Shown: positions 35,605-44,155 of the stretch, piece by piece
How positions within the stretch are numbered: position 1 is the first letter of the stretch
Layout: each line of letters begins with the position of its first letter
Origin: Leadbetterella sp964489955
GTDB taxonomy: Bacteria > Bacteroidota > Bacteroidia > Cytophagales > Spirosomataceae
DNA length: 64,000 nt
NCBI GenBank assembly: GCA_964489955.1
Contig: CAZBAV010000001.1
Span: forward strand, 1-64,000
Direction of reading: 5' to 3'
Program-made: the position numbers and the translations under genes
Notes under the pieces: model-generated
The model's database searches: none
What the model was told of the DNA's origin: nothing
Seen by the model: the letters and a program-made list of their open reading frames with translations, nothing else

Positions 35605-36207
35605 TTATATTTCTTTAAGGATTCTTTTGCCTAATGTTTTGGCCGTCTTCTCGAATCCTTCTCCAATACGAGATTCATTACTAAAGTTGCTTCCATACTG
35701 GTCTCCCGGGGCATCTGTACTTTCTATTTTTAGTAAAACTTTTCCCGGATTAGCCGTTTCAGAAAAAATAAGGAGAGTGCTCACTTTTGCAGCCTGTTTC
35801 ATTACTGCTGCGTCCCAGCCTGGGTAAATCCACACTGCATCTACAACTAAGGTATATTTAGCATCCTTTAAATTTTCGCCAAAAACTATATTTTGCTTTT
35901 CTGTGACAGTTTTCGCCATCAGGTCTAAAAAGTTAGTTTCCCAAATAGAAGACTTGCTTGCTTCCCACTTCTTTTTCCAGTTATCTCCTGTTCCACTGTT
36001 TTTTGCGTTAAGCTCTTTTGATCGCTCATCTACATAAACGGCTTCTGTTTTGTTTTCTTTCAGTAGACGGAGGTTGTCATAGGTGAATTTGACATTTACC
36101 TTTGAAGCGTTCTTTAGAAAGCTAAAGTCTCCTTCTACAATTTTAAATTTCTGGGCAGAAAGAACTGTAGGGAAAAGGAGGGATAAGATTACGATTAATT
36201 TTTTCAT
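35605..36207 (-). CDS. secreted protein of unknown function
   Basis: 200 residues. Signal peptide MKKLIVILSLLFPTVLSAQ, then a mature part with no motif I can assign (KIVEGDFSFLKNASKVNV, YTLVVDAVWIYPGWDAAVMK). Such proteins are widespread and uncharacterised in Bacteroidota. Stand-alone, ending at the bidirectional terminator. Confidence 0.75.
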   Translation of the reverse strand: MKKLIVILSLLFPTVLSAQKFKIVEGDFSFLKNASKVNVKFTYDNLRLLKENKTEAVYVDERSKELNAKNSGTGDNWKKKWEASKSSIWETNFLDLMAKTVTEKQNIVFGENLKDAKYTLVVDAVWIYPGWDAAVMKQAAKVSTLLIFSETANPGKVLLKIESTDAPGDQYGSNFSNESRIGEGFEKTAKTLGKRILKEI

Positions 36208-36310
36208 TTGCTTTTTTTAGCAAATGTATTAATTGGAAGCTAAAGTTTATATTATTTTAATTTAACGGTTTTGGGGAGGATTATCAGGGCTCTGCTACAG
36301 CTTGTAATTT

Positions 36311-36835
36311 CTATTTTATAAACGCTCTTAGACGGTCTAGCAAGCCTGTATCTACGAATGTAAATTTTTTGTGAACAATGTAGTTAAAAACAAAGCTCAT
36401 ACCCATACCCATAAAGTGGCCTAAGCTTCCTGCCGGGCTAAATTCCCAATTTATAATTGGAATAGTATATTTTCCATCTCCAAAAAAATGGTGTAATAAG
36501 TGGATAGATAACACAGAACCATAGGTAGTAATAAGAAGCGAAGCCACCACTGTCATGGCGTACTTTACTAGTTCGCGTTTTGTTTTACCGGACTCTTTTG
36601 CATCAAAAGCAAGCAGCTTAGTCATGAAAAAACCAACAGGCAGAGAGGCTATAAAACCGGCAGCGATAGCTTTGGTTGTGCCCCAGCCCATAATATTTAT
36701 AAGTAAGGTCGTTCCAACTAAGTATTGTACTAAAACACCAGACGATGCAGCAATGATATACCCCGCTAGGTTTTTGTGTTTTCTATACAATGAGAATATT
36801 TTATCCAAGCAGGCAGTTTTAACTTTAGTGGGCAA
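36311..36835 (-). CDS. GtrA-like membrane protein
   Basis: 174 residues with four hydrophobic spans (about 25-45, 52-70, 92-112, 136-156) and the GtrA-typical C-terminal MSFVFNYIVHKKFTF. GtrA-like proteins are proposed flippases or partners in cell-surface glycan synthesis, moving polyprenyl-linked sugars. Slightly longer than the family mean because of extra loop residues between spans 3 and 4. Single gene, divergent from the M23 peptidase. Confidence 0.82.
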   Translation of the reverse strand: MPTKVKTACLDKIFSLYRKHKNLAGYIIAASSGVLVQYLVGTTLLINIMGWGTTKAIAAGFIASLPVGFFMTKLLAFDAKESGKTKRELVKYAMTVVASLLITTYGSVLSIHLLHHFFGDGKYTIPIINWEFSPAGSLGHFMGMGMSFVFNYIVHKKFTFVDTGLLDRLRAFIK

Positions 36836-36907
36836 ATATACTATATCATTTTTATGTACATATGGTTAGCTAAAAGTTTTTAAGGCTGAAAATCTTTTTT
36901 TTAGCTA

Positions 36908-36915
36908 TATCTTTG
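36908..36915 (+). promoter_or_regulatory. -7 promoter element of the M23 gene
   Basis: TATCTTTG matches TAnnTTTG exactly, 33 bases before the ATG at 36949. It overlaps a TTG at 36913, which therefore cannot be the start codon. Confidence 0.45.
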
Positions 36916-36948
36916 TATCCAAAATTAAGATTTTTTATCCCTAGGTTA

Positions 36949-37845
36949 ATGTTGTTAAACGCCTTATTATTATTGTTCACGGTTTTGGGATTAGAACCGG
37001 GAGAAGATTATATTGTCCACGCAAGCGAACATCCACGTTTTTTTGAGAAGTACAAAGAGCTGCTAGTAAATATCAGGAGCTACAATCTTACTCCTGCAGA
37101 AGCAGAAATGGAATTTAAGGCTATTATGGCCGAGCTCAAAAAAAACTATCCTGTGAGGCTGGAAAGCGATGAGTACAAGCCTTTGGTTTTTCCTTTGGCT
37201 GGGGCAGGAGTGTCTGCTGTGGGAGGAAGGAATGGCTCCGGTTTTTATGTGCGGGAGTTTAGTCTGTTTGATCAAAGTGTTAGCGGTAGCCATCCTGCTC
37301 ATGACATATTTATTTTAGATAGGGACCGTGACTGCATAGATGATAGAAAGGGGAAATATATAGATGTAGTGTCTGTAAGTAACGGCATTGTCTTGGCAGT
37401 AGAACATAACTGGAAACCTGGTTCTATATTCAGAGGGGGCAATTACGTATGGGTATATGATACGGATCGGGGCGGACTTTGGTATTATGCCCATAACCGT
37501 ATTTCGGTGGTAGAAGCGGGTCAAAAAGTAAAGCCAGGTGACAAACTCGGGGAGGTAGGCCGAACAGGTTTTAATGCAGAACAAAATAGGTCGGACACGC
37601 ATCTGCATTTAATGTATCTAGAGCTAGATGAAGATTTGTACCCACATCCTTTGAATTACTACGAGTGGTTAAAGGACTCTGAGACGGTATATATACCTAC
37701 TAAAGCCGTTCCTATGCCTATAAAGACCAAACTGTTAGATAAGATTAGCTCTATGCCCTACAAGAGTAGGTATACTATAGAACCATTGCCTAGGAAACTG
37801 GTGCTAAATGCAGTTTCTAAACCGATTTCTAGGAAGAAGAAATAA
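36949..37845 (+). CDS. M23 (LytM) family metallopeptidase
   Basis: 298 residues from the ATG at 36949, which gives a hydrophobic N-terminus MLLNALLLLFTVLGL. An upstream TTG overlaps the promoter and is rejected. LytM zinc site: His115 and Asp119 in SHPAHDIF, then His218 and His220 in DTHLHL; also YYAHNR (His182) and VKPGDKLGEVGRTG. The ligands are complete, so an active peptidoglycan endopeptidase or a related peptidase is likely, acting in the periplasm. Confidence 0.87.
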   Translation: MLLNALLLLFTVLGLEPGEDYIVHASEHPRFFEKYKELLVNIRSYNLTPAEAEMEFKAIMAELKKNYPVRLESDEYKPLVFPLAGAGVSAVGGRNGSGFYVREFSLFDQSVSGSHPAHDIFILDRDRDCIDDRKGKYIDVVSVSNGIVLAVEHNWKPGSIFRGGNYVWVYDTDRGGLWYYAHNRISVVEAGQKVKPGDKLGEVGRTGFNAEQNRSDTHLHLMYLELDEDLYPHPLNYYEWLKDSETVYIPTKAVPMPIKTKLLDKISSMPYKSRYTIEPLPRKLVLNAVSKPISRKKK

Positions 37846-37856
37846 GGTAAGCATAC

Positions 37857-38549
37857 CTATCGTTTTGTAAGATGCCTTACAGCAGCTGTTAGTATATATG
37901 TAAATATGATAACTGGAACAGCTAATACTTTGAGAGCAGCCAATAATGCTATCGACAACAGAATAAAGATGTAAGTAGATTTGTTATTAGCCCAAGAGAA
38001 ATCTTTGAACTTAAGGGCCGGTAAAGGAAATTCTGCATTTAACAAGTAACTAAATAAAGCTACATAGGCTACCAAAAACCAAGAGTTAGTAAAAAGGTCT
38101 TGTATCCATGCATGATCTTGGGGTAAAAAAGCGAAAGATGCTATTAGAACAGCATTGGCTGGTGTAGGAACGCCAATAAAACCGTAGGATTGTCGTGTGT
38201 CTATATTAAACTTTGCTAAACGTAAGCAGGATGCAAGGGCAAGCACAAAGGTAAAATATTTGGTATATTCCGGAAAGAAAGAAGAGCCGTCAATTATCAT
38301 AAAAAGGATAAATGCCGGCAGAACGCCAAAAGATACCATGTCTGCCAAGGAGTCCAGCTGTTTTCCTAACTCCGAAGTTTCTTTTAGTATGCGAGCTACA
38401 AAACCATCACAGAAGTCAAGCAAAAGAGCAACAACAATACATACAGCACCCTTTTGCAAGTCGTTTTCTCCCACCACATACATAATACCTAAACACCCAA
38501 AAAACAGGTTGGATAAAGTGATAAGGTTAGAGAAGGTTATAAGTTTCAT
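37857..38549 (-). CDS. pssA: CDP-diacylglycerol-serine O-phosphatidyltransferase
   Basis: 230 residues, about seven membrane spans. The CDP-alcohol phosphatidyltransferase signature is complete: Asp48-Gly-x2-Ala52-Arg53-x8-Gly62-x3-Asp66-x3-Asp70 (CDGFVARILKETSELGKQLD). The opening NLITLSNLFFGCLG is typical of PssA, and the length also fits. Makes phosphatidylserine, the precursor of phosphatidylethanolamine. Twelve bases downstream of the metallo-hydrolase gene on the same strand, so probably co-transcribed. Confidence 0.9.
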   Translation of the reverse strand: MKLITFSNLITLSNLFFGCLGIMYVVGENDLQKGAVCIVVALLLDFCDGFVARILKETSELGKQLDSLADMVSFGVLPAFILFMIIDGSSFFPEYTKYFTFVLALASCLRLAKFNIDTRQSYGFIGVPTPANAVLIASFAFLPQDHAWIQDLFTNSWFLVAYVALFSYLLNAEFPLPALKFKDFSWANNKSTYIFILLSIALLAALKVLAVPVIIFTYILTAAVRHLTKR

Positions 38550-38560
38550 AAATGTTTGTT

Positions 38561-39205
38561 TTAATCAACTTGTAAGAAAGGATTTAATCTTTTCTCGTCG
38601 CCGATTGTGGTAGGTTGCATATGGCCAGCATACACAGCGTAGTTATCGGGTAATGTAAATAGTTTGGTCCTGATAGAGTTTATGAGAATATCAAAATCTC
38701 CCATTGGTAAATCTGTACGGCCTATACTCCTATAAAACAGGCAGTCGCCACTTATCACCATATTTTCATCCTTACAAACAAACGCTACGTGGCCCGGAGC
38801 ATGGCCGGGGACATGTAGAATATCCAGTTTTGTATTGCCAAAGGAATAGGTATCTCCTTCTCCAAAAAAAATATCGGCTTCTACAGGTTCGTAACCAGGA
38901 ATTCCCCACAGTTTGCATCTGGATTCTACATCTGCCAGGATAGGAACTTCTAGTGGATGCATATGAATTTTTACTTTGAAAGTCCTTGCAACATAAGCAG
39001 CACCGAACACATGGTCCAGATGAGCATGAGTAAGTAATATAGCTTTTACTTTAAGGTTTTCTTGTAGTATGAAATCTCGTAGTTCTTCTTTTTCGGCTTG
39101 GAAAAGACAGCCAGGGTCTATTACTACAGCCTCTTTTGTGTCATCGTAAAGAACATAGGTGTTTTCTGCCAGAGGCGAAAAAACGAAGGATTTTAAGTAT
39201 ATCAT
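38561..39205 (-). CDS. metallo-beta-lactamase fold hydrolase (glyoxalase II-like)
   Basis: 214 residues. LLTHAHLDHVFG carries the HxHxDH motif (His60, His62, Asp64, His65), followed by VPGHAPGHVAFV and SGDCLFYRSIGRTD, giving the remaining metal ligands. The length and motifs fit the stand-alone glyoxalase II-like/persulfide dioxygenase-like group. The substrate cannot be fixed from sequence. Same strand as pssA and the large sensor kinase gene. Confidence 0.88.
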   Translation of the reverse strand: MIYLKSFVFSPLAENTYVLYDDTKEAVVIDPGCLFQAEKEELRDFILQENLKVKAILLTHAHLDHVFGAAYVARTFKVKIHMHPLEVPILADVESRCKLWGIPGYEPVEADIFFGEGDTYSFGNTKLDILHVPGHAPGHVAFVCKDENMVISGDCLFYRSIGRTDLPMGDFDILINSIRTKLFTLPDNYAVYAGHMQPTTIGDEKRLNPFLQVD

Positions 39206-39246
39206 AAACCAATTTACTTGTACAAATATACTGTAAACTGGCTACA

Positions 39247-42200
39247 CTATACCAATTCCCTTGGTAAATCTATATAAAAGGTTGTGCCTTCACCCATAGT
39301 AGATTCAAACCACATGTTGCCTCCTGCATGTTCTATTCCTCTTTTAGACATGGCAAGACCTAAGCCCGATCCGCCTATTTTTGTGCTAAAGTTTGGTATA
39401 AAAATCTTTTTTCGGATATCGTCTGAAATTCCGGTACCATTGTCCTTTATTTCAACAACTCCAGTGTCTGAAGTAGAGCTTACAACTACTTTTATTACTG
39501 GTCTCCGCACAACAGGAACAGATTGAATTCCGTTTATGATGACATTGGTAATTGCTCGCGACAAGATCATACGATCTCCTTTTATATACAGGCTTTCTAA
39601 GGAAGAATGAAAATCAATTTTTATGTTATTATTTTGAGAATAAAGGTCTACGGTGGTTCTTACGGTTGCCACTAAATCGAATATTTCTGAACGTGGAACA
39701 GGCATTTTGGCAAACTCAGAAAAGGAGTTGGCTATATCAGAAATGGTGTCAATTTGTTCATTAATGGATGATAAAGCTCTAATTGTTTTGCCTTTAGCTT
39801 CTGGGTCATCTGCAGATAAAGTCCGTTGGAGTTGTTGTATGGAGAGTTTAATCGGTGTCAAGGGATTTTTAATTTCGTGTGCTACTTGGCGTGCCATTTC
39901 CCGCCATGCAATCTGCTTTTCACTAACCGATAAGGCTTCCTTACTTTTCTCCAATTTTTTTATCATGCGGTTGTACTCACTGGTTAATAAGCCAATTTCA
40001 TCATTAGACTTCCAAACTATTTCTTCGTTTCGTTCATAGAAATTGGTCTTTTTAAGTCTTTGAGCTATTAAACGTAATGGTGCCGTAAGATTTGTACTAG
40101 CTGTATAGGATAGTAAGAACAAGATTATGAACATGATAAAGAATATCACGAGTATAGTAGCCACAACTTCTTTTATTTGGAGCTCCATTAATGTCTCAGA
40201 ATCTATATAGCTTATGCCAAGAACAACTTGTAATTTTTTGGCTTGATTAGAAATAGGTAAGTAGACAGTTTTGTAATTTAGTTTGCCTATGGACTCTTCA
40301 AGAAGGATTTCTGAAACTCCCTGGAAAACTACTTTTTCAAAGGCTTTAGGGTTTAAGTATCCTTGAGCCTTACTACTTAGATATTTTGGACTTACAGAAG
40401 AATATAGGCTCTTACCACTGACACTATAAATGTTTAGGTCTAAGGATGTGCTGCTAGCCAAATTGTTCAACTGTTCTTCTAGATAAAATCTTGTACTTCT
40501 TTGTTCTTCAAAGTCTTGTATTAACAGGTGTATCGTGTTAGCTAGATTCGTGGAATTCTCTAGTAATGAACGGTGTTGAATATTTACAAAGGTAGACCTC
40601 ACAATACCCAATGTAATAATTATGATTACTGTGAGGGGTAATAAAAAGGCCAGGTTTAGATAGAATTGGATTTTTGAAGAGAAAGATAGTTTGTAAAACT
40701 TAAATCCAGTGAAAATAGCCATCCACAATAGCAAAAAAACTATGGCAATAAGTGATACAAGGAACAAGAACGAAAAGTTTGAAATAAGGTTCTTGAGGTA
40801 GCTGACTGGTTGAGCTATGACCAATATCTTTCCATCTTTTCCTTTTTGGGCATAGAATTGATGTCCCAAAGAGTAAATCTCTTGATTGTATATTTGAGAA
40901 TGGTCTAGAAGTTTTGTGTCAAATTCTGTAGCAAAGTCAAAGCTACCTTTTTTTAATAAAAGGGTCTGGTTTGGAGAATAGAACGCAAAGCTATAATTTT
41001 TGAAGACAGGGTTCCGGTCTACAGGTTTGTCAAAATTATATTCAGCATTTTGCTTTTTGCTATCGCTGTGCATATGTACTTTCAGCACCAAAGTGTAAGT
41101 AGGATTGGAAGCTGGGATATCAACAATTGATAAATAGTACTTTCTTCCATTCCTTTTGGAAAAGAAATAAAGGTTATAAAAGTCGGTATGATTGCTTGGT
41201 TCCTGACTTATCTTTTTGATGTCGTTTAAACTATAGGTGTATTCCGGGTCTAAAGAATGTCCATTACTATCAAAAGCTGCTATCTCTACATGGTGTAAAC
41301 GCTGATCTAGTTGTAATAGGCTATCTTTTACCAAATATCTTAAAGATTGTATACCTAGGTAAGGCCTTTCAAATGCTCTTTGTATAGAAGCACTTTTGCT
41401 AGCCTTATCTCTAAAGTTATCAAGCTCAAATTCTACTCTGCTATTTCTCTCCGTAAGGTAGCTTTCTGCAAACTGTTGTTTGTATTTTAAGCTTCGGGCA
41501 ATATCTCTTTCTATAACAATGTAAAACAATATAACTGTAAAAGATAGAGCAGCTACAATGTAATATACAAATGTAGAAAACCTAAGAATGTAAAAATGTT
41601 TGGTAAGTCGGAACCAATACACAAACACGAAGTACAAAGCAGAGGCTAACGGTATTAAAACATTGTTAGAAAAATAGAAATATATTAATAATGATAATAA
41701 AGTACCATAAAGCCAAATCAATATGCCCCATCTTTTATTAGGATTGATCTTTATGAAAGTATTACAGAGTAAATGGATAGCTAAAAAGTATACCCCAAAC
41801 AAACCGAAAATAAGAAGATAACTTATAGACTTTAAGTTATCCAAGTAAAACTCTATACTGTAATGGAGGTCTGTTAAGTGGCCATCAAATAGATTGTCTA
41901 TAAGATGGTAAATGCCGACCCCAGTAAATATACTGCTCAAAATCAATGCCACGGAAAGAGCATTCTTGGCAGAAACAGTCCAGTTCTTAAACGACCAATA
42001 GATAAGGGCTTTGAAATGCCATAATGAGAAAAACGTTAAAAGAGCAAGTATTAAGAAGACATTGAGCAGTATTCCTCCTAGCGTAGGATTCAGAATACTA
42101 TTTGTAAAATTGGGAGCTAAGTGGTTGGGTATGAATACTAATGGGATGCCAAACCAAAGTATAACCAGCCAAAGTACGGTAAATAAGACAATTAACCAGA

Positions 42201-42927
42201 AACCAGCTAATAAATACTGGTGTCTATACGCTACACTGCGGATTTGTTTAAGAAAATATAAACCAATAAAAAACACACCGAGGAATATCAATATGGCAGA
42301 AGACGGTGTAGATCTTAGATTTTTATCTTTAAGGTTGGCATGTGCTTTTACATAAAAAATCGGTTTGTTGTCTTCTCCATTTATGCTAAAATATCCGTAG
42401 GAATTCTTTGCCGTAATATTTTCAATACCGTCTAGGAATATTTCATCGTTAAAGGCCGATTTATTATAGTCCGTTTCATCCTGCACATGCTTGTAAAGAG
42501 GGACCAGGTTTACAACTAAGTACGTACTACTATCTACAGCTGTGGTTTGGGTAACCGCTAAAGAAAGACTCTTTCTATTCTTAATAAGGAAGCAGGAAGG
42601 CTTGTTTTTTACCAGATTATATTCTGGCACATTTGCAGTCTCTGACCAGTATACCAAAACGCCATTTCTGAAAACATAGTAAGGGTAGGTACTTGTAGAG
42701 ATAAAATCCTCAAAGGTGCCCGGGTTTGTTTCCTGTATTATACTAAGAGCTTTACCTTGTTCGGCTTTGCAAATATTGGTAGCCTCATAAACTTTGTCCT
42801 GCACAAGTTTTTGGTAGGCATTTTTATCTCCTGGGATTTTGGTATCATACGTATAGGTTTTTACCACACCTGCAAACAGCAGGATTAAACCAATCCCTAG
42901 AAAATAGAATTTCTTTAATTTATCCAC
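39247..42927 (-). CDS. large NtrY-like sensor histidine kinase
   Basis: 1226 residues. One N-terminal span near 7-25, a periplasmic region, then a cluster of about eight spans between 200 and 470, a second extracytoplasmic domain, another span near 705, a further sensor region, a span near 905-930, a HAMP domain, and the HisKA domain with phospho-acceptor His1017 in VAHEIKNPLTPIK. The HATPase domain has ITNVIINGIQ (N box), DNGTGI and GGSGLGLA. No response regulator gene is adjacent. The multi-span first half is unusual for NtrY-type kinases. Confidence 0.88.
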   Translation of the reverse strand: MDKLKKFYFLGIGLILLFAGVVKTYTYDTKIPGDKNAYQKLVQDKVYEATNICKAEQGKALSIIQETNPGTFEDFISTSTYPYYVFRNGVLVYWSETANVPEYNLVKNKPSCFLIKNRKSLSLAVTQTTAVDSSTYLVVNLVPLYKHVQDETDYNKSAFNDEIFLDGIENITAKNSYGYFSINGEDNKPIFYVKAHANLKDKNLRSTPSSAILIFLGVFFIGLYFLKQIRSVAYRHQYLLAGFWLIVLFTVLWLVILWFGIPLVFIPNHLAPNFTNSILNPTLGGILLNVFLILALLTFFSLWHFKALIYWSFKNWTVSAKNALSVALILSSIFTGVGIYHLIDNLFDGHLTDLHYSIEFYLDNLKSISYLLIFGLFGVYFLAIHLLCNTFIKINPNKRWGILIWLYGTLLSLLIYFYFSNNVLIPLASALYFVFVYWFRLTKHFYILRFSTFVYYIVAALSFTVILFYIVIERDIARSLKYKQQFAESYLTERNSRVEFELDNFRDKASKSASIQRAFERPYLGIQSLRYLVKDSLLQLDQRLHHVEIAAFDSNGHSLDPEYTYSLNDIKKISQEPSNHTDFYNLYFFSKRNGRKYYLSIVDIPASNPTYTLVLKVHMHSDSKKQNAEYNFDKPVDRNPVFKNYSFAFYSPNQTLLLKKGSFDFATEFDTKLLDHSQIYNQEIYSLGHQFYAQKGKDGKILVIAQPVSYLKNLISNFSFLFLVSLIAIVFLLLWMAIFTGFKFYKLSFSSKIQFYLNLAFLLPLTVIIIITLGIVRSTFVNIQHRSLLENSTNLANTIHLLIQDFEEQRSTRFYLEEQLNNLASSTSLDLNIYSVSGKSLYSSVSPKYLSSKAQGYLNPKAFEKVVFQGVSEILLEESIGKLNYKTVYLPISNQAKKLQVVLGISYIDSETLMELQIKEVVATILVIFFIMFIILFLLSYTASTNLTAPLRLIAQRLKKTNFYERNEEIVWKSNDEIGLLTSEYNRMIKKLEKSKEALSVSEKQIAWREMARQVAHEIKNPLTPIKLSIQQLQRTLSADDPEAKGKTIRALSSINEQIDTISDIANSFSEFAKMPVPRSEIFDLVATVRTTVDLYSQNNNIKIDFHSSLESLYIKGDRMILSRAITNVIINGIQSVPVVRRPVIKVVVSSTSDTGVVEIKDNGTGISDDIRKKIFIPNFSTKIGGSGLGLAMSKRGIEHAGGNMWFESTMGEGTTFYIDLPRELV

Positions 42928-43045
42928 TAATCAAGTATTAATAGCTACAGTTAAAGCAATAGATTCGAAAATCATGCCAATTATCCAATATTTGGTTTTC
43001 AAATTAAGCACTTATATTTTTACACGAAATATTATTTTCGTAAAA

Positions 43046-43552
43046 ATGGGAAGTGACTTGGTTGGGATTTTGGGTGTTGTGGCTGTAGTGGTCGGAGGTG
43101 GTTATATTTTTTATGTTAATTATGCCAAAGGAAAAGAGAAGTTACAGAAAGCAAAAGCTCGGGAGGAGATGATTTTTCCTTTACGATTACAAGCTTTAGA
43201 ACGGATGACAATTTTTCTGGAAAGGATAAAGCCAAAGAATCTACTACCCAGAATGCAGGTGGAGCAGGCCAGTCCACAGGAATTGCAGGCTTTACTCATA
43301 AGTGAAATAAAGTCTGAGCTTTCGCATAATGCGGCACAGCAAATATATATATCGCCTAAAACATGGGAGAAAATAGAAACTGCTGCCAATACTACTGTTG
43401 GTATGCTGCTCCATGGTATTGGAAGTGCCGGGCAGGGGCATAGTAGTAAAGAAATTGTGGTAAGTCTATTACAAGATCCTGGTTTTGCTGAGCCTGAAGT
43501 GATAAGTGAAGCCCTACAGGCTTTAAAAGCAGAAGTGCAAGAGAATTTTTAA
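43046..43552 (+). CDS. single-pass membrane protein of unknown function
   Basis: 168 residues from the ATG at 43046, five bases after a -7-like box TATTTTCG; upstream extension to 42974 is unlikely. One span near 6-24 (LVGILGVVAVVVGGGYIFY), then a helical cytoplasmic part (RLQALERMTIFLERIKPKNL). Widespread, uncharacterised Bacteroidota family by appearance; no function assigned. Precedes the YtxH gene by 44 bases. Confidence 0.72.
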   Translation: MGSDLVGILGVVAVVVGGGYIFYVNYAKGKEKLQKAKAREEMIFPLRLQALERMTIFLERIKPKNLLPRMQVEQASPQELQALLISEIKSELSHNAAQQIYISPKTWEKIETAANTTVGMLLHGIGSAGQGHSSKEIVVSLLQDPGFAEPEVISEALQALKAEVQENF

Positions 43553-43596
43553 GTTTGTGATTACGTTTAATAAGTTAAAAACAAAAAAATAATATC

Positions 43597-43908
43597 ATGG
43601 GAGTAAATGCGAAACACCTAGCCACTTTTGTTTTGGGGGCAGCCGCAGGGGTTGCACTTAACAAGTATCTTAACTCTGAAGACGGAGAAAAACTTATAGA
43701 AGATCTAAAAAACAAAGGTAATGAACTAAAGTCTGAGGCAGAAACGGCTCTAGACAGAGCCCCTGAGTATTTTGAAGAATTAAAATCAGGTGCTTCTGAT
43801 AAATTTAACGAAGTTGTGGGTAGCCTGAAGGAAAAATATCCGGATGCAGATAAGATGATAAACGAACTGTTTTCTAAGATAATTGGTCCGAAAACAGGGC
43901 AGCAATAA
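43597..43908 (+). CDS. YtxH-domain protein
   Basis: 103 residues. Glycine/alanine-rich hydrophobic start HLATFVLGAAAGVALNKYL, followed by an amphipathic helical tail rich in Lys and Glu. This is the YtxH pattern, linked in other bacteria to general stress. Own terminator at 43915-43949. Confidence 0.8.
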   Translation: MGVNAKHLATFVLGAAAGVALNKYLNSEDGEKLIEDLKNKGNELKSEAETALDRAPEYFEELKSGASDKFNEVVGSLKEKYPDADKMINELFSKIIGPKTGQQ

Positions 43909-43914
43909 TCTTAA

Positions 43915-43949
43915 GAAAAGGGAGGTAATTTATTGACCTCCTTTTTTTT
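43915..43949 (+). terminator. rho-independent terminator
   Basis: GGAGGT (43921-43926) pairs with ACCTCC (43936-43941) around a 9-base loop, extended by flanking A and T runs and followed by eight T. Confidence 0.8.
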
Positions 43950-44005
43950 ATCTAATTTATTGGAATATAGATAGTTTTGGCCGAGTTTTATTTCTAGCCA
44001 AAGCA

Positions 44006-44036
44006 TTTGGAAATTATTTTTTCAGGTCTAATTTTG
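44006..44036 (+). promoter_or_regulatory. promoter of the trkH gene
   Basis: TTTG (44006-44009), 19-base spacer, TAATTTTG (44029-44036): a full match to the Bacteroidota promoter. It puts the transcription start near 44042. Confidence 0.65.
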
Positions 44037-44155
44037 ATCGAAAATTCAGCATTCTGGAAAAAAGAAATTTTAAGTGGGCTTGGATTCTTTTTAAGGAAAG
44101 ATTTTTCAAGGTCAAAGACAGCATAGAAAGTAAGATAGACAAGGGGATTATCATC

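Noticed and set aside
36913..36948. TTG at 36913 as start of the M23 peptidase
   Set aside because: It overlaps an exact -7 promoter box; the ATG at 36949 begins a normal hydrophobic signal region.
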